56,214 nucleotides of DNA from CAYRPN01 sp964426135 (GTDB lineage Bacteria > Planctomycetota > Phycisphaerae > Phycisphaerales > Phycisphaeraceae). The notes under the pieces are model-generated. The model ran no database searches and was not told where the DNA came from. It saw only the letters and a list, made by a program, of their open reading frames with translations. Location: positions 1-56,214 of the forward strand of contig CAYRPN010000026.1 of assembly GCA_964426135.1 (NCBI GenBank), read 5' to 3'. Positions 47,901 through 56,206 of the stretch are shown here, one piece after another. Within the stretch, counting starts at the first letter, position 1; every line of letters starts with the position of its first letter. A program made the position numbers and the translations under genes.

Positions 47901-50900
47901 AGATCGCCGGCGGCCAGATGCGCGGCGATCGCCTTGCGCGTGCGCCAGCGCGGAATCCAGGCGGTGAGGAAGAACCCGGTCATCCCTTTGCGAAGCTGCG
48001 CGAGCAGCGCGTCCAGATCCTGCGTCAGCAGCGATTCCTTGTAGCGCAGCAACAGTTTCTTTCGAAGCGCATCGCGGGCCTGGCCACGCTCGATCAGCGC
48101 CGCCAACGTCTGGCGCAACTGCGGCCAGGCGGGATCGGTGAGCAGCGATTCGGTCGGGCGCGCCTCCTCACGCAGCAGATTTACGAGATCGCGCAGCCAG
48201 GCGAGGCCGGCGCGACTGATACCGCATGCGGTGTTCATCCGCACAAGTCGCGCGTCTCGCAACAGATTGTCCGTCGCCTTCTCCAACTCATCCGTCGCCG
48301 ACACGCAGCGATCCGACGCCTGCGCCAGCTGCTGCGGCAGCGTCGTCAGCCATTCCCGGCAATCGGTTCCCGCGAATGGATGTGATGGAATAGCGCCGGC
48401 CATCGCCGCAGCGGAGGCAAGCTGCTCGATCGCGCCGTCGATCGCGTCCAGCTTTGCCGCGTCAACCATTCTGATCCACGCTGGATCGAACGTGACGCGC
48501 GAGCCTTCGCCCAGCGCGATGAGCCGCCCCATCACCTGATAGACCGATTGGCCCATCGCGTGCTTCTCGTGCAGCACCTCCACCCACTGGTTCAACTCCG
48601 CGCGACTGTGACTGAGCTTCTCCGCCTGGCTCGTCCAGTTCTCCGGTGATTGCGCACGCGAAACATTCAGCGCAGCCTCGATTTGCGACAGCACTTCGCG
48701 CTTGCTCGACTTGTGCGAATGCAGTTCCAGGCAGAACGGCCCAAGCCCGATCCGGCTCAGCCGGCGATGCACCACGCTCAGCGCCGCCATTTTTTCCGCC
48801 ACGAAAAGCACGCGCTTGCCGTGCGCCAGGCAGTGCGCGATCAGGTTCGTGATCGTCTGTGACTTGCCCGTGCCCGGCGGGCCTTCCAGAACGAAGCTGC
48901 GCCCGTCGTGCGCGGCGAATACGGCCGCCAACTGCGAACTGTCCGCGTCCAGCGAGCAGAACGTCTCCGCCGGCGGGCGCGACTCGTCGAGGCCCGCGGG
49001 ATTCGGAAATGCGCCGTTGGGATCGAAAGGCGTCCTGGGCCTTTCGATCAGATATTTCACCACGCGGCTCTGCATCAGCTCCTGCGAACGATCCTGCAGA
49101 TCGAGCCACATGAGGAATTTCGTGAAGCTGAAAAGCCCCAGGTGCGCTTCATCGCGCACCTCCCAGCGCGGGATGTCGCGCACCGCCTTGCGGAAGCGCT
49201 GCAGAATCGCGGGCACATCGAGGCCTTGCTCGTCCTCGACGAGCTCGTCGAGACCGGCGATGTCGATGCCGAACTCAACCCGCAGCTTCTCGAGCAGCGT
49301 GATGTTGATGCGCGGCTCTTCGTCGCCCAGCGCCACGTTGAATCCCTCGCGCACGCTCTTGCGCTGCAGATCCAGAGGCAGCAGAAGGATCGGGGCGCGG
49401 CGGGGCGCGGTGGCGTCGTCCGTTTCGTACCACGTGAGAAAGCCGACGGCGAGGTAAAGGACATTCGCGCCGGTTTCCTCCAGAGCGGTGCGGGCGGCGC
49501 GATAGATGCCCAGCATCCGATCGTCGAGCGCATCTTCGGCGAGCGTGGCGTGGAGCCTGCGCATGCCGAGGGAATCGCGCTGAAGTTGCTCGCCCATGTC
49601 TTCGCCGGTGCGCTGGCGGTGTGTTTCCAGATCGCGCGGGCTGGCTTCGTCGAGCAGCTTGGGGCGAGGCAGGACGGAGAAGGTCGAGCCGCCGGAAAGC
49701 GCGTTCTCCAGCGCGGCGACATCGGAGCAGAGCAGCGGGATGGATAGTTTCGTCTCGCGGAAATTAATCAGGCGATTGCGGAGCGAGAGATCCAGCAGCT
49801 TGCGCTTCCACCGCTCGAGGCGGGCGTTGGGAGGCTCGGCGGGCTGGGAGGGCGCGGACTGGGAGGGCGCGGGCTGGGAGGGTGCAGACTGGGAGGGCGA
49901 GGCTCCTGCCGAGCCGGAGGCTGCCGGTCGCGCCGAATCCATACCGGGCTTGAAGCTGATTTCTTCGAAGCTCTTTTCGGGCGATGCATGCGAAAAAGTA
50001 GCGTCAGGAATTTCGTTCACCCGACCCTCACCCCTGCCCTCTCCCTGAGAGGGAGAGGGGGTTGGCCCGCCGTTGGCCGAGGACTGCCCCTCTGGTGCGG
50101 GCACATTGTCTCGCGCGGTTTCGCCGCCCTGTTTGGCCTCGACAATCGTGTAGGTCCCCAGCGCCACGCGCATCGGCAGCGGGCGCACGCCCAATTGCCG
50201 GGCGCTGCGCAGATCGATCGCGGCGAGGAAATCTTGCGTCGACAGCAGTGTGCGCGTGGCGTTCTTTTCTGCTTCGTCGAAACTGGCGCCGCCGTTTGCC
50301 GCGGGCGTTTCGCCATGGCCGGCGCGATGCGTCGCCAGCGTCGTTTCGACAACCAGCATCTCGCCCAACTGCACGCGCTTGCGAACCCGCGCGGCGTCCT
50401 CGACCGCCGGTTCGGGGAAAGAATCCGCGTTGAGCCAGACGCCGAGGAACGCGTGGCCGCGAACGATGGTGATGAGCGGGTTGAGCCCCGCCTGTTCGCA
50501 GCACGCCGCCAGAAGGAGCGCGAGGTCGACGCACGTGCCCAGGCGATACTGAAGCATCTCCTCGGGCGAACGTATTTTCTGGCCCTGTTCTTCAAAGCTG
50601 GCGGGCGGCGTGACGTAGGTGATCTGCGCGTCCGCCACGGCTCGGTAGATCGCCTCGACGATCCGCCGGACGCGCTGCGGGCTGCGCGACTGATAGCCGG
50701 CGAGCGAGTCGTCGCCCGTCTGCTCGCGCAGGTGGACGGCTGCGCGGGCGAGCAAGCCGCCGATCGCCGGGTGATTCGGCATCACGAACGCGGCGAGCAT
50801 CTCCGGCAGCGAGCCTAGGCCCGCCCATTCGTTGTAAGCCAGCACCTCGATGGGCACGCGTGAACTGCCGATGCTCACATCGCCCTGCAGCGCTTCGGCT

Positions 50901-51259
50901 TCCAGATGCACGGTCTGCCGTTCGATCTGATGCGCGAGCACGGCTGCGTCGAGCCGAAGCTCGACTTTCTCCACATTGAACGTCGCGCCAGGCGCCGCCG
51001 GGGGCAGGCGATTCACCGTGCATTGCCAGACCGCCGCCAGCAGCGAATCGATCCAGACGCGCACGGTGACATCGGTGAGTTCGCGATCGGTGAGATTCCG
51101 CAGGCGCAGCAGCTTGACGACGGGAACATCGTTCTGTTCCATCGCGTAGTTCACGCGGGCGTCGTGTACCAGTTCGATGGCGACGAGCGGCGGCGCGGGA
51201 ACGGCGGGCGTTGGCGCGCGATCGCCTTGGGCGACGGGTTGTTGGGCGCTTCCTTCCAT
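44918..51259 (-). CDS. giant transglutaminase-like/DUF4011/SF1 helicase/Vsr-like nuclease/DUF3320 protein
   Basis: A 2113-residue cytoplasmic protein. The N-terminal beta-rich domain is followed by a transglutaminase-like fold (about 200-300; Cys in RLGTCVDLALLL, His in RGHAFLGVW). Then come a variable linker (about 390-475), DUF4011 (about 480-690; LLDLSLRNRLINFRETKLS), and an SF1 helicase: Walker A GPPGTGKS (about 790), DEASQ (about 1450), VVGDSKQLPPTNFF and LNVAITRAREQVVVY. A Vsr-like nuclease (about 1780-1855; FRIDIAV, ARDRDRLRQSVLENLGW) and DUF3320 follow. The nuclease core reads GILCDGPFYAAA; relatives I recall have IECDG and YH there, so cleavage may be impaired. Related architectures are suspected in phage defence. 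Linkers contain palindromic repeats. Confidence 0.88.
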   Translation of the reverse strand: MEGSAQQPVAQGDRAPTPAVPAPPLVAIELVHDARVNYAMEQNDVPVVKLLRLRNLTDRELTDVTVRVWIDSLLAAVWQCTVNRLPPAAPGATFNVEKVELRLDAAVLAHQIERQTVHLEAEALQGDVSIGSSRVPIEVLAYNEWAGLGSLPEMLAAFVMPNHPAIGGLLARAAVHLREQTGDDSLAGYQSRSPQRVRRIVEAIYRAVADAQITYVTPPASFEEQGQKIRSPEEMLQYRLGTCVDLALLLAACCEQAGLNPLITIVRGHAFLGVWLNADSFPEPAVEDAARVRKRVQLGEMLVVETTLATHRAGHGETPAANGGASFDEAEKNATRTLLSTQDFLAAIDLRSARQLGVRPLPMRVALGTYTIVEAKQGGETARDNVPAPEGQSSANGGPTPSPSQGEGRGEGRVNEIPDATFSHASPEKSFEEISFKPGMDSARPAASGSAGASPSQSAPSQPAPSQSAPSQPAEPPNARLERWKRKLLDLSLRNRLINFRETKLSIPLLCSDVAALENALSGGSTFSVLPRPKLLDEASPRDLETHRQRTGEDMGEQLQRDSLGMRRLHATLAEDALDDRMLGIYRAARTALEETGANVLYLAVGFLTWYETDDATAPRRAPILLLPLDLQRKSVREGFNVALGDEEPRINITLLEKLRVEFGIDIAGLDELVEDEQGLDVPAILQRFRKAVRDIPRWEVRDEAHLGLFSFTKFLMWLDLQDRSQELMQSRVVKYLIERPRTPFDPNGAFPNPAGLDESRPPAETFCSLDADSSQLAAVFAAHDGRSFVLEGPPGTGKSQTITNLIAHCLAHGKRVLFVAEKMAALSVVHRRLSRIGLGPFCLELHSHKSSKREVLSQIEAALNVSRAQSPENWTSQAEKLSHSRAELNQWVEVLHEKHAMGQSVYQVMGRLIALGEGSRVTFDPAWIRMVDAAKLDAIDGAIEQLASAAAMAGAIPSHPFAGTDCREWLTTLPQQLAQASDRCVSATDELEKATDNLLRDARLVRMNTACGISRAGLAWLRDLVNLLREEARPTESLLTDPAWPQLRQTLAALIERGQARDALRKKLLLRYKESLLTQDLDALLAQLRKGMTGFFLTAWIPRWRTRKAIAAHLAAGDLPPNEQLVNDLESAIKLRVEDQAINDPSNPGARFFGSQWNVANSAADPATVTIWDKLDAVLHWCDRFRDHQGAAGSRDFDASLRARCIALATLERDGFSDGAALATAANVYLGRLDSLETSRQALVMLLLVDEAKAFGDAAAPGHLPMVRDAARRWKAATRQLPDWCLYRRACQAATQAGLRPLVAAMEAHVDPVLPAQLADVFARSFYSLWINLVTDDSDVLRRFSSIDHERKIDRFAKLDREQLDLAARFVSAKLCAQVPRVQGGMSDQSEMGILQRQLKLQRRHMPVRKLIQKLPNLLPRLKPCLLMSPLSVAQYLDAAFPPVDVVVFDEASQIPVWDAVGAVARGAQVIVVGDSKQLPPTNFFQKMDDEEETQDEDDFEELESVLDECSASGLPSMRLLWHYRSRHESLITFSNYHYYDNRLQTFPSPLPRDAKRGVSMRYLPQGRYQRGSTRTNPAEAEAIVAEIVARLTAAAENGADAPAHSIGVVTFSIPQQVLIEDLLDEARRKNPKLEPYFTDAVAEPVFVKNLENVQGDERDVILFSICYGPDETGRVAMNFGPLNRQGGERRLNVAITRAREQVVVYSCLRADQIDLSRTQSLAVKHLKSFLDYADRGPLAISQAIALPFDGTGASLEKAIAAALLARGWRTEPHVGCSGFRIDIAVRGGQSTEDDFVLGILCDGPFYAAAQTARDRDRLRQSVLENLGWRLIRVWSSDWRFDPQRQIERIEQAIAATTKQREAAKTVEPPETAQVESPGTGVPGLGDSGPMKLDESPAADDPSPDSESDIGEDGDAENDAAEPKLIRTYRAVTVATKYGNAEEFYEGRSRRQIRDVLLRVLKHEAPVHVDLALRRVTAFWGFTRVTERAASHVRQIMAALPDDARPTVVDEYLWPPQQSAATFIGFRVPHEDADELPRRPDEIPPIEYANAVRYVLEQQIGLPADALVRETAKLFGFKRITLATQQAVETGIKLLELRGQCVLRDGVIALPR
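45602..45629. repeat. palindromic repeat inside the helicase gene (linker 3)
   Basis: AAGCCCAGGGAC and GTCCCTGGGCTT form a perfect 12-base stem around TCCC. It encodes SPGTGVPGLG in a disordered linker between the nuclease and DUF3320. Confidence 0.65.
49844..49915. repeat. 15-base tandem repeats ending in a family E arm, inside the helicase gene
   Basis: Four units beginning CTGGGAGGGCG start at 49844, 49859, 49874 and 49889, and the last runs into the family E sequence GGGAGGGCGAGGCTCCTGCC. They encode SAPSQPAPSQ-type repeats and SAGASPSQ in the linker before DUF4011. Confidence 0.75.
50025..50062. repeat. family F-type hairpin inside the helicase gene
   Basis: CCCTCACCCCTGCCCTCTCC followed after five bases by GGGAGAGGGGG matches the stem found in family F repeats and near 17802. 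It encodes PSPSQGEGRGEG in frame, in the same linker as the 49844-49915 repeats. Confidence 0.72.
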
Positions 51260-51283
51260 CGACGTGCAATGTAACCGATCCGG

Positions 51284-52327
51284 CTATTTCCGTTCCCACT
51301 TGAACGTCGGCTTGCCCATCGTCGATGCGTAGAAAATGCCGCGTTCCACATCCCAGGCATAGTTCGGCCCGACCAGGCCGACGGTGAATCCCGTCGGCAG
51401 CGGCGCGACCTTCTCCCACGTCTTGGCGCCGTCCTTGGTTTCGATCAAGCCATCCTTGCCGGCCATGATGAAATGCTGGTCGCTCTTGCCGAAATACGGC
51501 CCCATTAGTGCCTTGGTGTCGCAGAGCACCGCCCACGTCTTGCCCTGATCTTTGCTCGCGAGCAGGCCGACATCGCTGGGCCAGTAACCGATGTTGCCGT
51601 GCAGCGTCATGACCGGCGCGACGAACTTCACTTTCGCGCCGCGCTCGTGCTGGATCGTCGCTGTGTCCCAGGTCGCGCCGGCGTCGGCGCTACGGAGGAT
51701 TCCTTCGCCGCGGGTAGCGACGAAGGTCTTCGCGTCGAACAGGCCCAGGCCCTTGTAATCTCGGTCTTCCTTGGCGATTTTGTTGTCCGCGCCGGCTTTG
51801 CCGAGGTTGCTCCACGTGGCGCCGCCGTCGTTCGTGACGCACAGCACGCCGCCCGACTCGTGACGGAACGAAAGCATCGTCTTGCCTCCGCCCGCCCAGT
51901 CGACCGCGCCGAAGTCGAGATGATTCGTGGTCCACTTCTTCCACGTCTTGCCGGCGTCGTGCGTTGAGCCGGCCGCGCCATAGATCATGAAGCACGCGAG
52001 TTTGCTGCCCGCCGGATCGAAGTTGAGCGCCCAGCCTGTTTCACAGCGTCCGCCGATGGCGCCGCCGTCGACGCGGGAAAAGGTCTTGCCCTGGTCCGTG
52101 CTCTTCCACATGCCGTTGTCGCAGATGACCATGTAGACATCGCCGGTCTTCGGATCGACGGTGACGCCGGCGGTGTGGCCGGGGTACCCGATCTTCTTGC
52201 CGTCTTGCTGCAGCTGTGCGATGACGGGGTCGGAAATGTTGACCCATTCGGCGGCATGGGATAGCCCGGCCGAATACAGCGACAGGATTGCGGCAAACAG
52301 AACGAACATACGATGAGTGTTGGACAT
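51284..52327 (-). CDS. secreted BNR/Asp-box beta-propeller protein
   Basis: A 347-residue protein with a signal peptide (about 6-26, ending SHA). Six Asp-box-type repeats are visible: STDQGKTFS, THDAGKTWK, TNDGGATWS, SADAGATWD, SKDQGKTWA and TKDGAKTWE. They indicate a six- or seven-bladed propeller like those of sialidases and plant photosystem II assembly factors. No sialidase arginine triad is obvious, so a binding or scaffold role is as likely as catalysis. GGAG supports the ATG at 52327. It ends up 24 bases before the helicase start on the same strand, so co-transcription is possible. Confidence 0.8.
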   Translation of the reverse strand: MSNTHRMFVLFAAILSLYSAGLSHAAEWVNISDPVIAQLQQDGKKIGYPGHTAGVTVDPKTGDVYMVICDNGMWKSTDQGKTFSRVDGGAIGGRCETGWALNFDPAGSKLACFMIYGAAGSTHDAGKTWKKWTTNHLDFGAVDWAGGGKTMLSFRHESGGVLCVTNDGGATWSNLGKAGADNKIAKEDRDYKGLGLFDAKTFVATRGEGILRSADAGATWDTATIQHERGAKVKFVAPVMTLHGNIGYWPSDVGLLASKDQGKTWAVLCDTKALMGPYFGKSDQHFIMAGKDGLIETKDGAKTWEKVAPLPTGFTVGLVGPNYAWDVERGIFYASTMGKPTFKWERK

Positions 52328-52468
52328 GCGGTCTCCGCGTCGAGTGTATGTAGCGGTCGGCAGTCGAGTATCCGCCCAGGCCAGAAGTATGTCGTGCGTC
52401 TCACCCATCATCCCAAGTCTCTCCGTTTGGAGGAGAGAAGGGGCTGGCGTCGTTGCCCTCGGCGTTGG

Positions 52469-53605
52469 CTACTTGCTTTCGAACTTGCGTTCATGCTTCA
52501 TCGACGGCACGCCCACCACATACGTCTTGCCGTCCGCGTCCACAGACAGTTTCACGCTGTGGCCCTCGCATTGATCCGTCGCGACGTGGTTGGCGATCAT
52601 GTCGTCGGCGGTGTTGTTCTGCACATCTTTGCGGAGGTTTTTGTGAACCTGATAAAGCGCCTTGACCGACGGCGCGCCCTTCACCGCCAGGAACGCCAGC
52701 GGCTGGCAGCCCTTGACGTGGCCGTTGTTGAAGACGGCAACGGTGGGCGCGACGCTCTGGATCAGCAGCGGATTGTTGCTGGCATCGAGGCCGTGATGGT
52801 TCACCTGGTAGACGTCGACTTCGCCGACGAGGTTGATGGGGGCCACGAGTTTTTCCTCGACGTTCCAGGTCAGGTCGCCGCAGTCGAGGAAATCGAATGA
52901 GCCGAAGCGCAGGAGCATGACGGTGCTGTTGGCGTTGTCGCTCTTGTCTTCGGTGCGGCGGACGGGTTCCTTGGCGAGCGGATGTTCGTTGGCGGTGAAC
53001 TGCTTGCCGCCGGGACCGCCGGGGGCGCCGGGGGCGGGGTAGGTGTTGTTGTCGCCGGGTTTGGGAGGCGCGCCGGCGGCGTTGGGGACGATGAACTGCT
53101 GGTTGACGCCCAGACAGACGAGCGACAGCGGCGGCTGCTTCTTGTTGGAATTGGTAATGACCCGCAATAGCGAAATCTCGTCGCCGGGCTTGAGTGTATG
53201 TTTCTTGCCGGCCTTGATCGCTACATACTGTTCGATTGCCTTGCCTGCCTCCTGCTTGCGGGATTCACTGTTGCCGTTGTCATAGAGATTGCCGATGGGC
53301 AGTTCCGCGGCAACTTCCGCGGCTCCGCCGAAGTGATCGGTGTGGAAGTGCGTGATGATCAGGTGATCGATCTGCTTGAGGCCATGCGCTTTGGCGGCCT
53401 TGATGATGCGGCCGGCGTCGCGGCCGCCGGGATTGCCGGCGTCGATGAGGATCGCCTCGCCGGCGGGGGTGACGATGAGCGTGGCACCGCCGCCCTCGAC
53501 ATCGACCCATTCGATATCGAGTTTGCCGTCGGCCTTGCCGGCAAGCGCCGGCGAAGGGGCGAGGCAGACGATGGTGACAAACGCGATGGCGAAGAGTGAT
53601 CGCAT
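52469..53605 (-). CDS. exported metallo-beta-lactamase fold hydrolase (ComEC-C-terminal-like)
   Basis: A 378-residue protein with a signal peptide (MRSLFAIAFVTIVCLAPSPA). The metal-binding motif is THFHTDHFGG (about 83-92), preceded by GGGATLIVTPAGEAILIDAG. Later motifs include LDCGDLTW and YQVNHHGLDASN. This is the MBL class related to the ComEC/Rec2 C-terminus. It should hydrolyse a phosphoester or nucleic-acid-like substrate in the periplasm. A Pro/Gly-rich loop (about 180-200) and the following charged segment are extra to the fold. AGGAG precedes the ATG at 53605. It diverges from the TonB receptor gene. Confidence 0.85.
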   Translation of the reverse strand: MRSLFAIAFVTIVCLAPSPALAGKADGKLDIEWVDVEGGGATLIVTPAGEAILIDAGNPGGRDAGRIIKAAKAHGLKQIDHLIITHFHTDHFGGAAEVAAELPIGNLYDNGNSESRKQEAGKAIEQYVAIKAGKKHTLKPGDEISLLRVITNSNKKQPPLSLVCLGVNQQFIVPNAAGAPPKPGDNNTYPAPGAPGGPGGKQFTANEHPLAKEPVRRTEDKSDNANSTVMLLRFGSFDFLDCGDLTWNVEEKLVAPINLVGEVDVYQVNHHGLDASNNPLLIQSVAPTVAVFNNGHVKGCQPLAFLAVKGAPSVKALYQVHKNLRKDVQNNTADDMIANHVATDQCEGHSVKLSVDADGKTYVVGVPSMKHERKFESK

Positions 53606-53782
53606 GGGGCGGCTCCTGATGCACCGGGTGAATGCGTTTGAGAACGAAGTGATTGTACTGATCGCGGGCAAGCATTCGACTGCAACAGTTTCATACTGCA
53701 ATCTCTGCGTGACGGGCGGGGCGTGCTTTACAACATTTCCGCTTTCGCACTTTGTCACGACGTCACCAGGGAGTTCATCATC

Positions 53783-55984
53783 ATGCTCACATCGCGCAGA
53801 CTGCTTCGGTCGTGGTGGTTCGTTGTTTCGTTCGCTTGGATGGCAGCGCCGATGCTGGCGCAGGACTCTGCAAAGTTGGGTGAGGAAGCGGCCAAACCGC
53901 CGGCGTCGGACACGCCTGCGCCGCAGCCGCCTCCCTACATCACGGTCAACCCGATCATCATCAGCGCCTCGCGCTATGCGCAACCCGCCTTCGACACGCC
54001 CGCCAATGTCGGCGAGGTGAGCGGTGAGGAGATCCTTGAGCGCGGCTACCGCACCGTGCCCGAAGCGCTGCAGTATGAGCCGGGCGTCATGGTGCAGAAG
54101 ACGGCGCATGGCCAGGGCTCGCCGTTCATTCGCGGCTTCACCGGGTTTCGCACGCTCATGCTCATCGACGGCGTGCGGCTGAACAACTCCGTCTTCCGCG
54201 AAGGGCCGAACCAGTACTGGGCCACGGTCGATCCCTACTCCGTCGCGCAGCTCGAACTGGTCAAGGGCCCAAGCTCCGTGCTCTATGGCTCCGACGCCAT
54301 CGGCGGCACGGTGAATGCGATCACGAAATCACCCGTGGGCTACGGCGTGGGCACGAACGTGAACAGCCGGGCGTACTACCGCGTCGCCAGCGGCGAGAAC
54401 TCGCACACCGTCCGCGGCGAAACCAGCATCACCGTCGATGACAAGATCGGCTTTCTCATCGGCGGCACCGGCAAGTGGTACGGCGATCTGCGCGCCGGCC
54501 ACGGATCCAGCGATCTGGACAATTCGGGCTACGACGAGTGGGATGCCGACTTCAAGGGCGAGTATTTTTTCAACCCGGACACCAAACTGGTCTTCGCCTA
54601 TCAGCGCGTGCAGATCAATAGCGCTCCGCGCACGCACTCGACGAATGTCGCCAAGTCGTTCGCAGGCTCGGCGATCGGCACCGACCGGCAGCGCGACTTG
54701 GACAATAATCGAGAACTGGCGTACGTGCAGTTGCACAGCGAGAACGTGAAGGGCCAGTTCTTCGACACGCTGCGGGCTGGTCTCTCCTGGCAGAGTCAGT
54801 GGGAATCGGAAGACCGCATCGTCGCCAACGGCAACCGCAATCTCGCCGAGTTCAACGTGGGCACAGCCGGGGTGTTCGTGCACCTCGAATCGCCGACGCC
54901 TGTCGGCAGGCTGGCGTATGGGCTGGAGTACTACCACGACAACGTGAACAGCTTCGAACGCCGCAGCAATGAAGCGGCCCCGCGCATTCAAGGCCCCGTC
55001 GGCGACAACGCGGCGTACGACCTGCTGGGCATTTATCTGCAGGACACGATTCCACTGGCGGAGCACCTGGATCTCGTGCTAGGCGGGCGCTTCACCTACG
55101 CCGCCGCCGAGGCCGATCGCGTGCATCAGCCGGAACTCAACCCCATCACCAGCACGCCGATCGCGATCGAGGATGACTGGTCGAACTTCGTCGGCTCCGC
55201 ACGCGTGATCTATGGGCTGGTGCCCGAGCGTCTGAATCTTTTCGGCGGCGTGTCGCAGGGCTTCCGGGCGCCCAACCTTTCCGATCTAACGGCGTCGCGA
55301 TCGGCGGCGAGCGGCGCTTTCGAGTCGGCCGCCCTCGATGTTGATCCGGAGCACTACCTGAGCTTTGAAGTGGGCCTCAAAGCGGATCACCAGGACTACG
55401 GCGCGCAGACGTCGTACTTCTACACCGTGATCCAGGACATGATCATTCGCGGCCCCACCGGTCAGACCACCGGCGGCGTGCCCGATGAACCGATCGTGCG
55501 CGGCGTCAACAGCGGCGACGGCTATGTGCAGGGCGTGGAACTGGAAGGCTGGTACCGCGTGTGCCCGGACTTCACCGTCTTCGGCAACGTGACTTGGATG
55601 GAAGGTCGCGTCGATACCTTCCTCAATGTGACCGATCCCACCTCGCTGCGCGAGCGCGCCCTGTCGCGCGTGCAGCCGCTGACCGGGCTGATCGGCCTGC
55701 GCTACGACGAGCCGGCGCGGAAGTGGTGGGCTGAGACAACCGTGCAGAGCGCGGTCAAGGCCGATCACCTTTCCCCCGGCGACGTCGCCGACACACAGCG
55801 CATCCCGCCGGGCGGCACGCCCGACTGGACCGTCTGGTCCATCCGCGGCGGTATCCGTGTGACGCCGGACATCACCGCGACGATCGGCCTGGAGAACCTG
55901 ACCAACGAGGATTACCGCATCCACGGCTCAGGCATCAACAACGTCGGCAGACAAGTCGTGCTGGGGATCGAAGTGAAGTTCTGA
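53783..55984 (+). CDS. TonB-dependent outer-membrane receptor
   Basis: A 733-residue receptor with a signal peptide (about 1-28), a Pro/Ala-rich spacer, and a plug domain (about 55-180; ISASRYAQPAFDTPANVGEV, then RGYRTVPEALQYEPGVMVQK and SSVLYGSDAIGGTVNAITKS). A 22-strand-type barrel follows, ending in a C-terminal phenylalanine (VVLGIEVKF), as required for outer-membrane assembly. It imports a ligand with TonB-ExbB-ExbD energy; a siderophore, cobalamin or sugar oligomer are all possible. AGGGAG precedes the ATG at 53783. The frame is open 60 bases further upstream, without support. The three neighbouring minus-strand genes may be functionally unrelated. Confidence 0.92.
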   Translation: MLTSRRLLRSWWFVVSFAWMAAPMLAQDSAKLGEEAAKPPASDTPAPQPPPYITVNPIIISASRYAQPAFDTPANVGEVSGEEILERGYRTVPEALQYEPGVMVQKTAHGQGSPFIRGFTGFRTLMLIDGVRLNNSVFREGPNQYWATVDPYSVAQLELVKGPSSVLYGSDAIGGTVNAITKSPVGYGVGTNVNSRAYYRVASGENSHTVRGETSITVDDKIGFLIGGTGKWYGDLRAGHGSSDLDNSGYDEWDADFKGEYFFNPDTKLVFAYQRVQINSAPRTHSTNVAKSFAGSAIGTDRQRDLDNNRELAYVQLHSENVKGQFFDTLRAGLSWQSQWESEDRIVANGNRNLAEFNVGTAGVFVHLESPTPVGRLAYGLEYYHDNVNSFERRSNEAAPRIQGPVGDNAAYDLLGIYLQDTIPLAEHLDLVLGGRFTYAAAEADRVHQPELNPITSTPIAIEDDWSNFVGSARVIYGLVPERLNLFGGVSQGFRAPNLSDLTASRSAASGAFESAALDVDPEHYLSFEVGLKADHQDYGAQTSYFYTVIQDMIIRGPTGQTTGGVPDEPIVRGVNSGDGYVQGVELEGWYRVCPDFTVFGNVTWMEGRVDTFLNVTDPTSLRERALSRVQPLTGLIGLRYDEPARKWWAETTVQSAVKADHLSPGDVADTQRIPPGGTPDWTVWSIRGGIRVTPDITATIGLENLTNEDYRIHGSGINNVGRQVVLGIEVKF

Positions 55985-56005
55985 AAGCGTAGCGCGTGCC
56001 GCTCA

Positions 56006-56206
56006 AGGAGCCGCGCACGCAGTAAGCGGGGGCCAACCTGATCAGCGGTCGGGCCAAGTCTTCGAGGCCGATCTGTACCTTGTGCGCTGAATCGATCGAG
56101 CCTCATGGACTCGGCCCGACCGCTAAGGATCGTGACCGAAATATCTTCCCGACTTGGCTGTTTCCGATTCCCCTCCCTCTTAGGGAGGGGTTAGGGGAGG
56201 GTCGGG
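56006..56206. repeat. repeat cluster at the window end (family C half, H-like half, G/C hairpin)
   Basis: AGGAGCCGCGCACGCAGTAA (56006) is a family C end without its partner in the window. CTAAGGATCGTGACCGAAAT near 56124 resembles the left end of repeat H. CCCTCCCT and AGGGAGGG at 56171-56190 form a short hairpin followed by GGTTAGGGGAGGG. No gene is seen after the receptor. Confidence 0.55.

Noticed and set aside
45935..48385. 816-codon plus-strand frame opposite the helicase
   Set aside because: His/Arg/Gln-rich shadow with no domain; helicase motifs are on the other strand.
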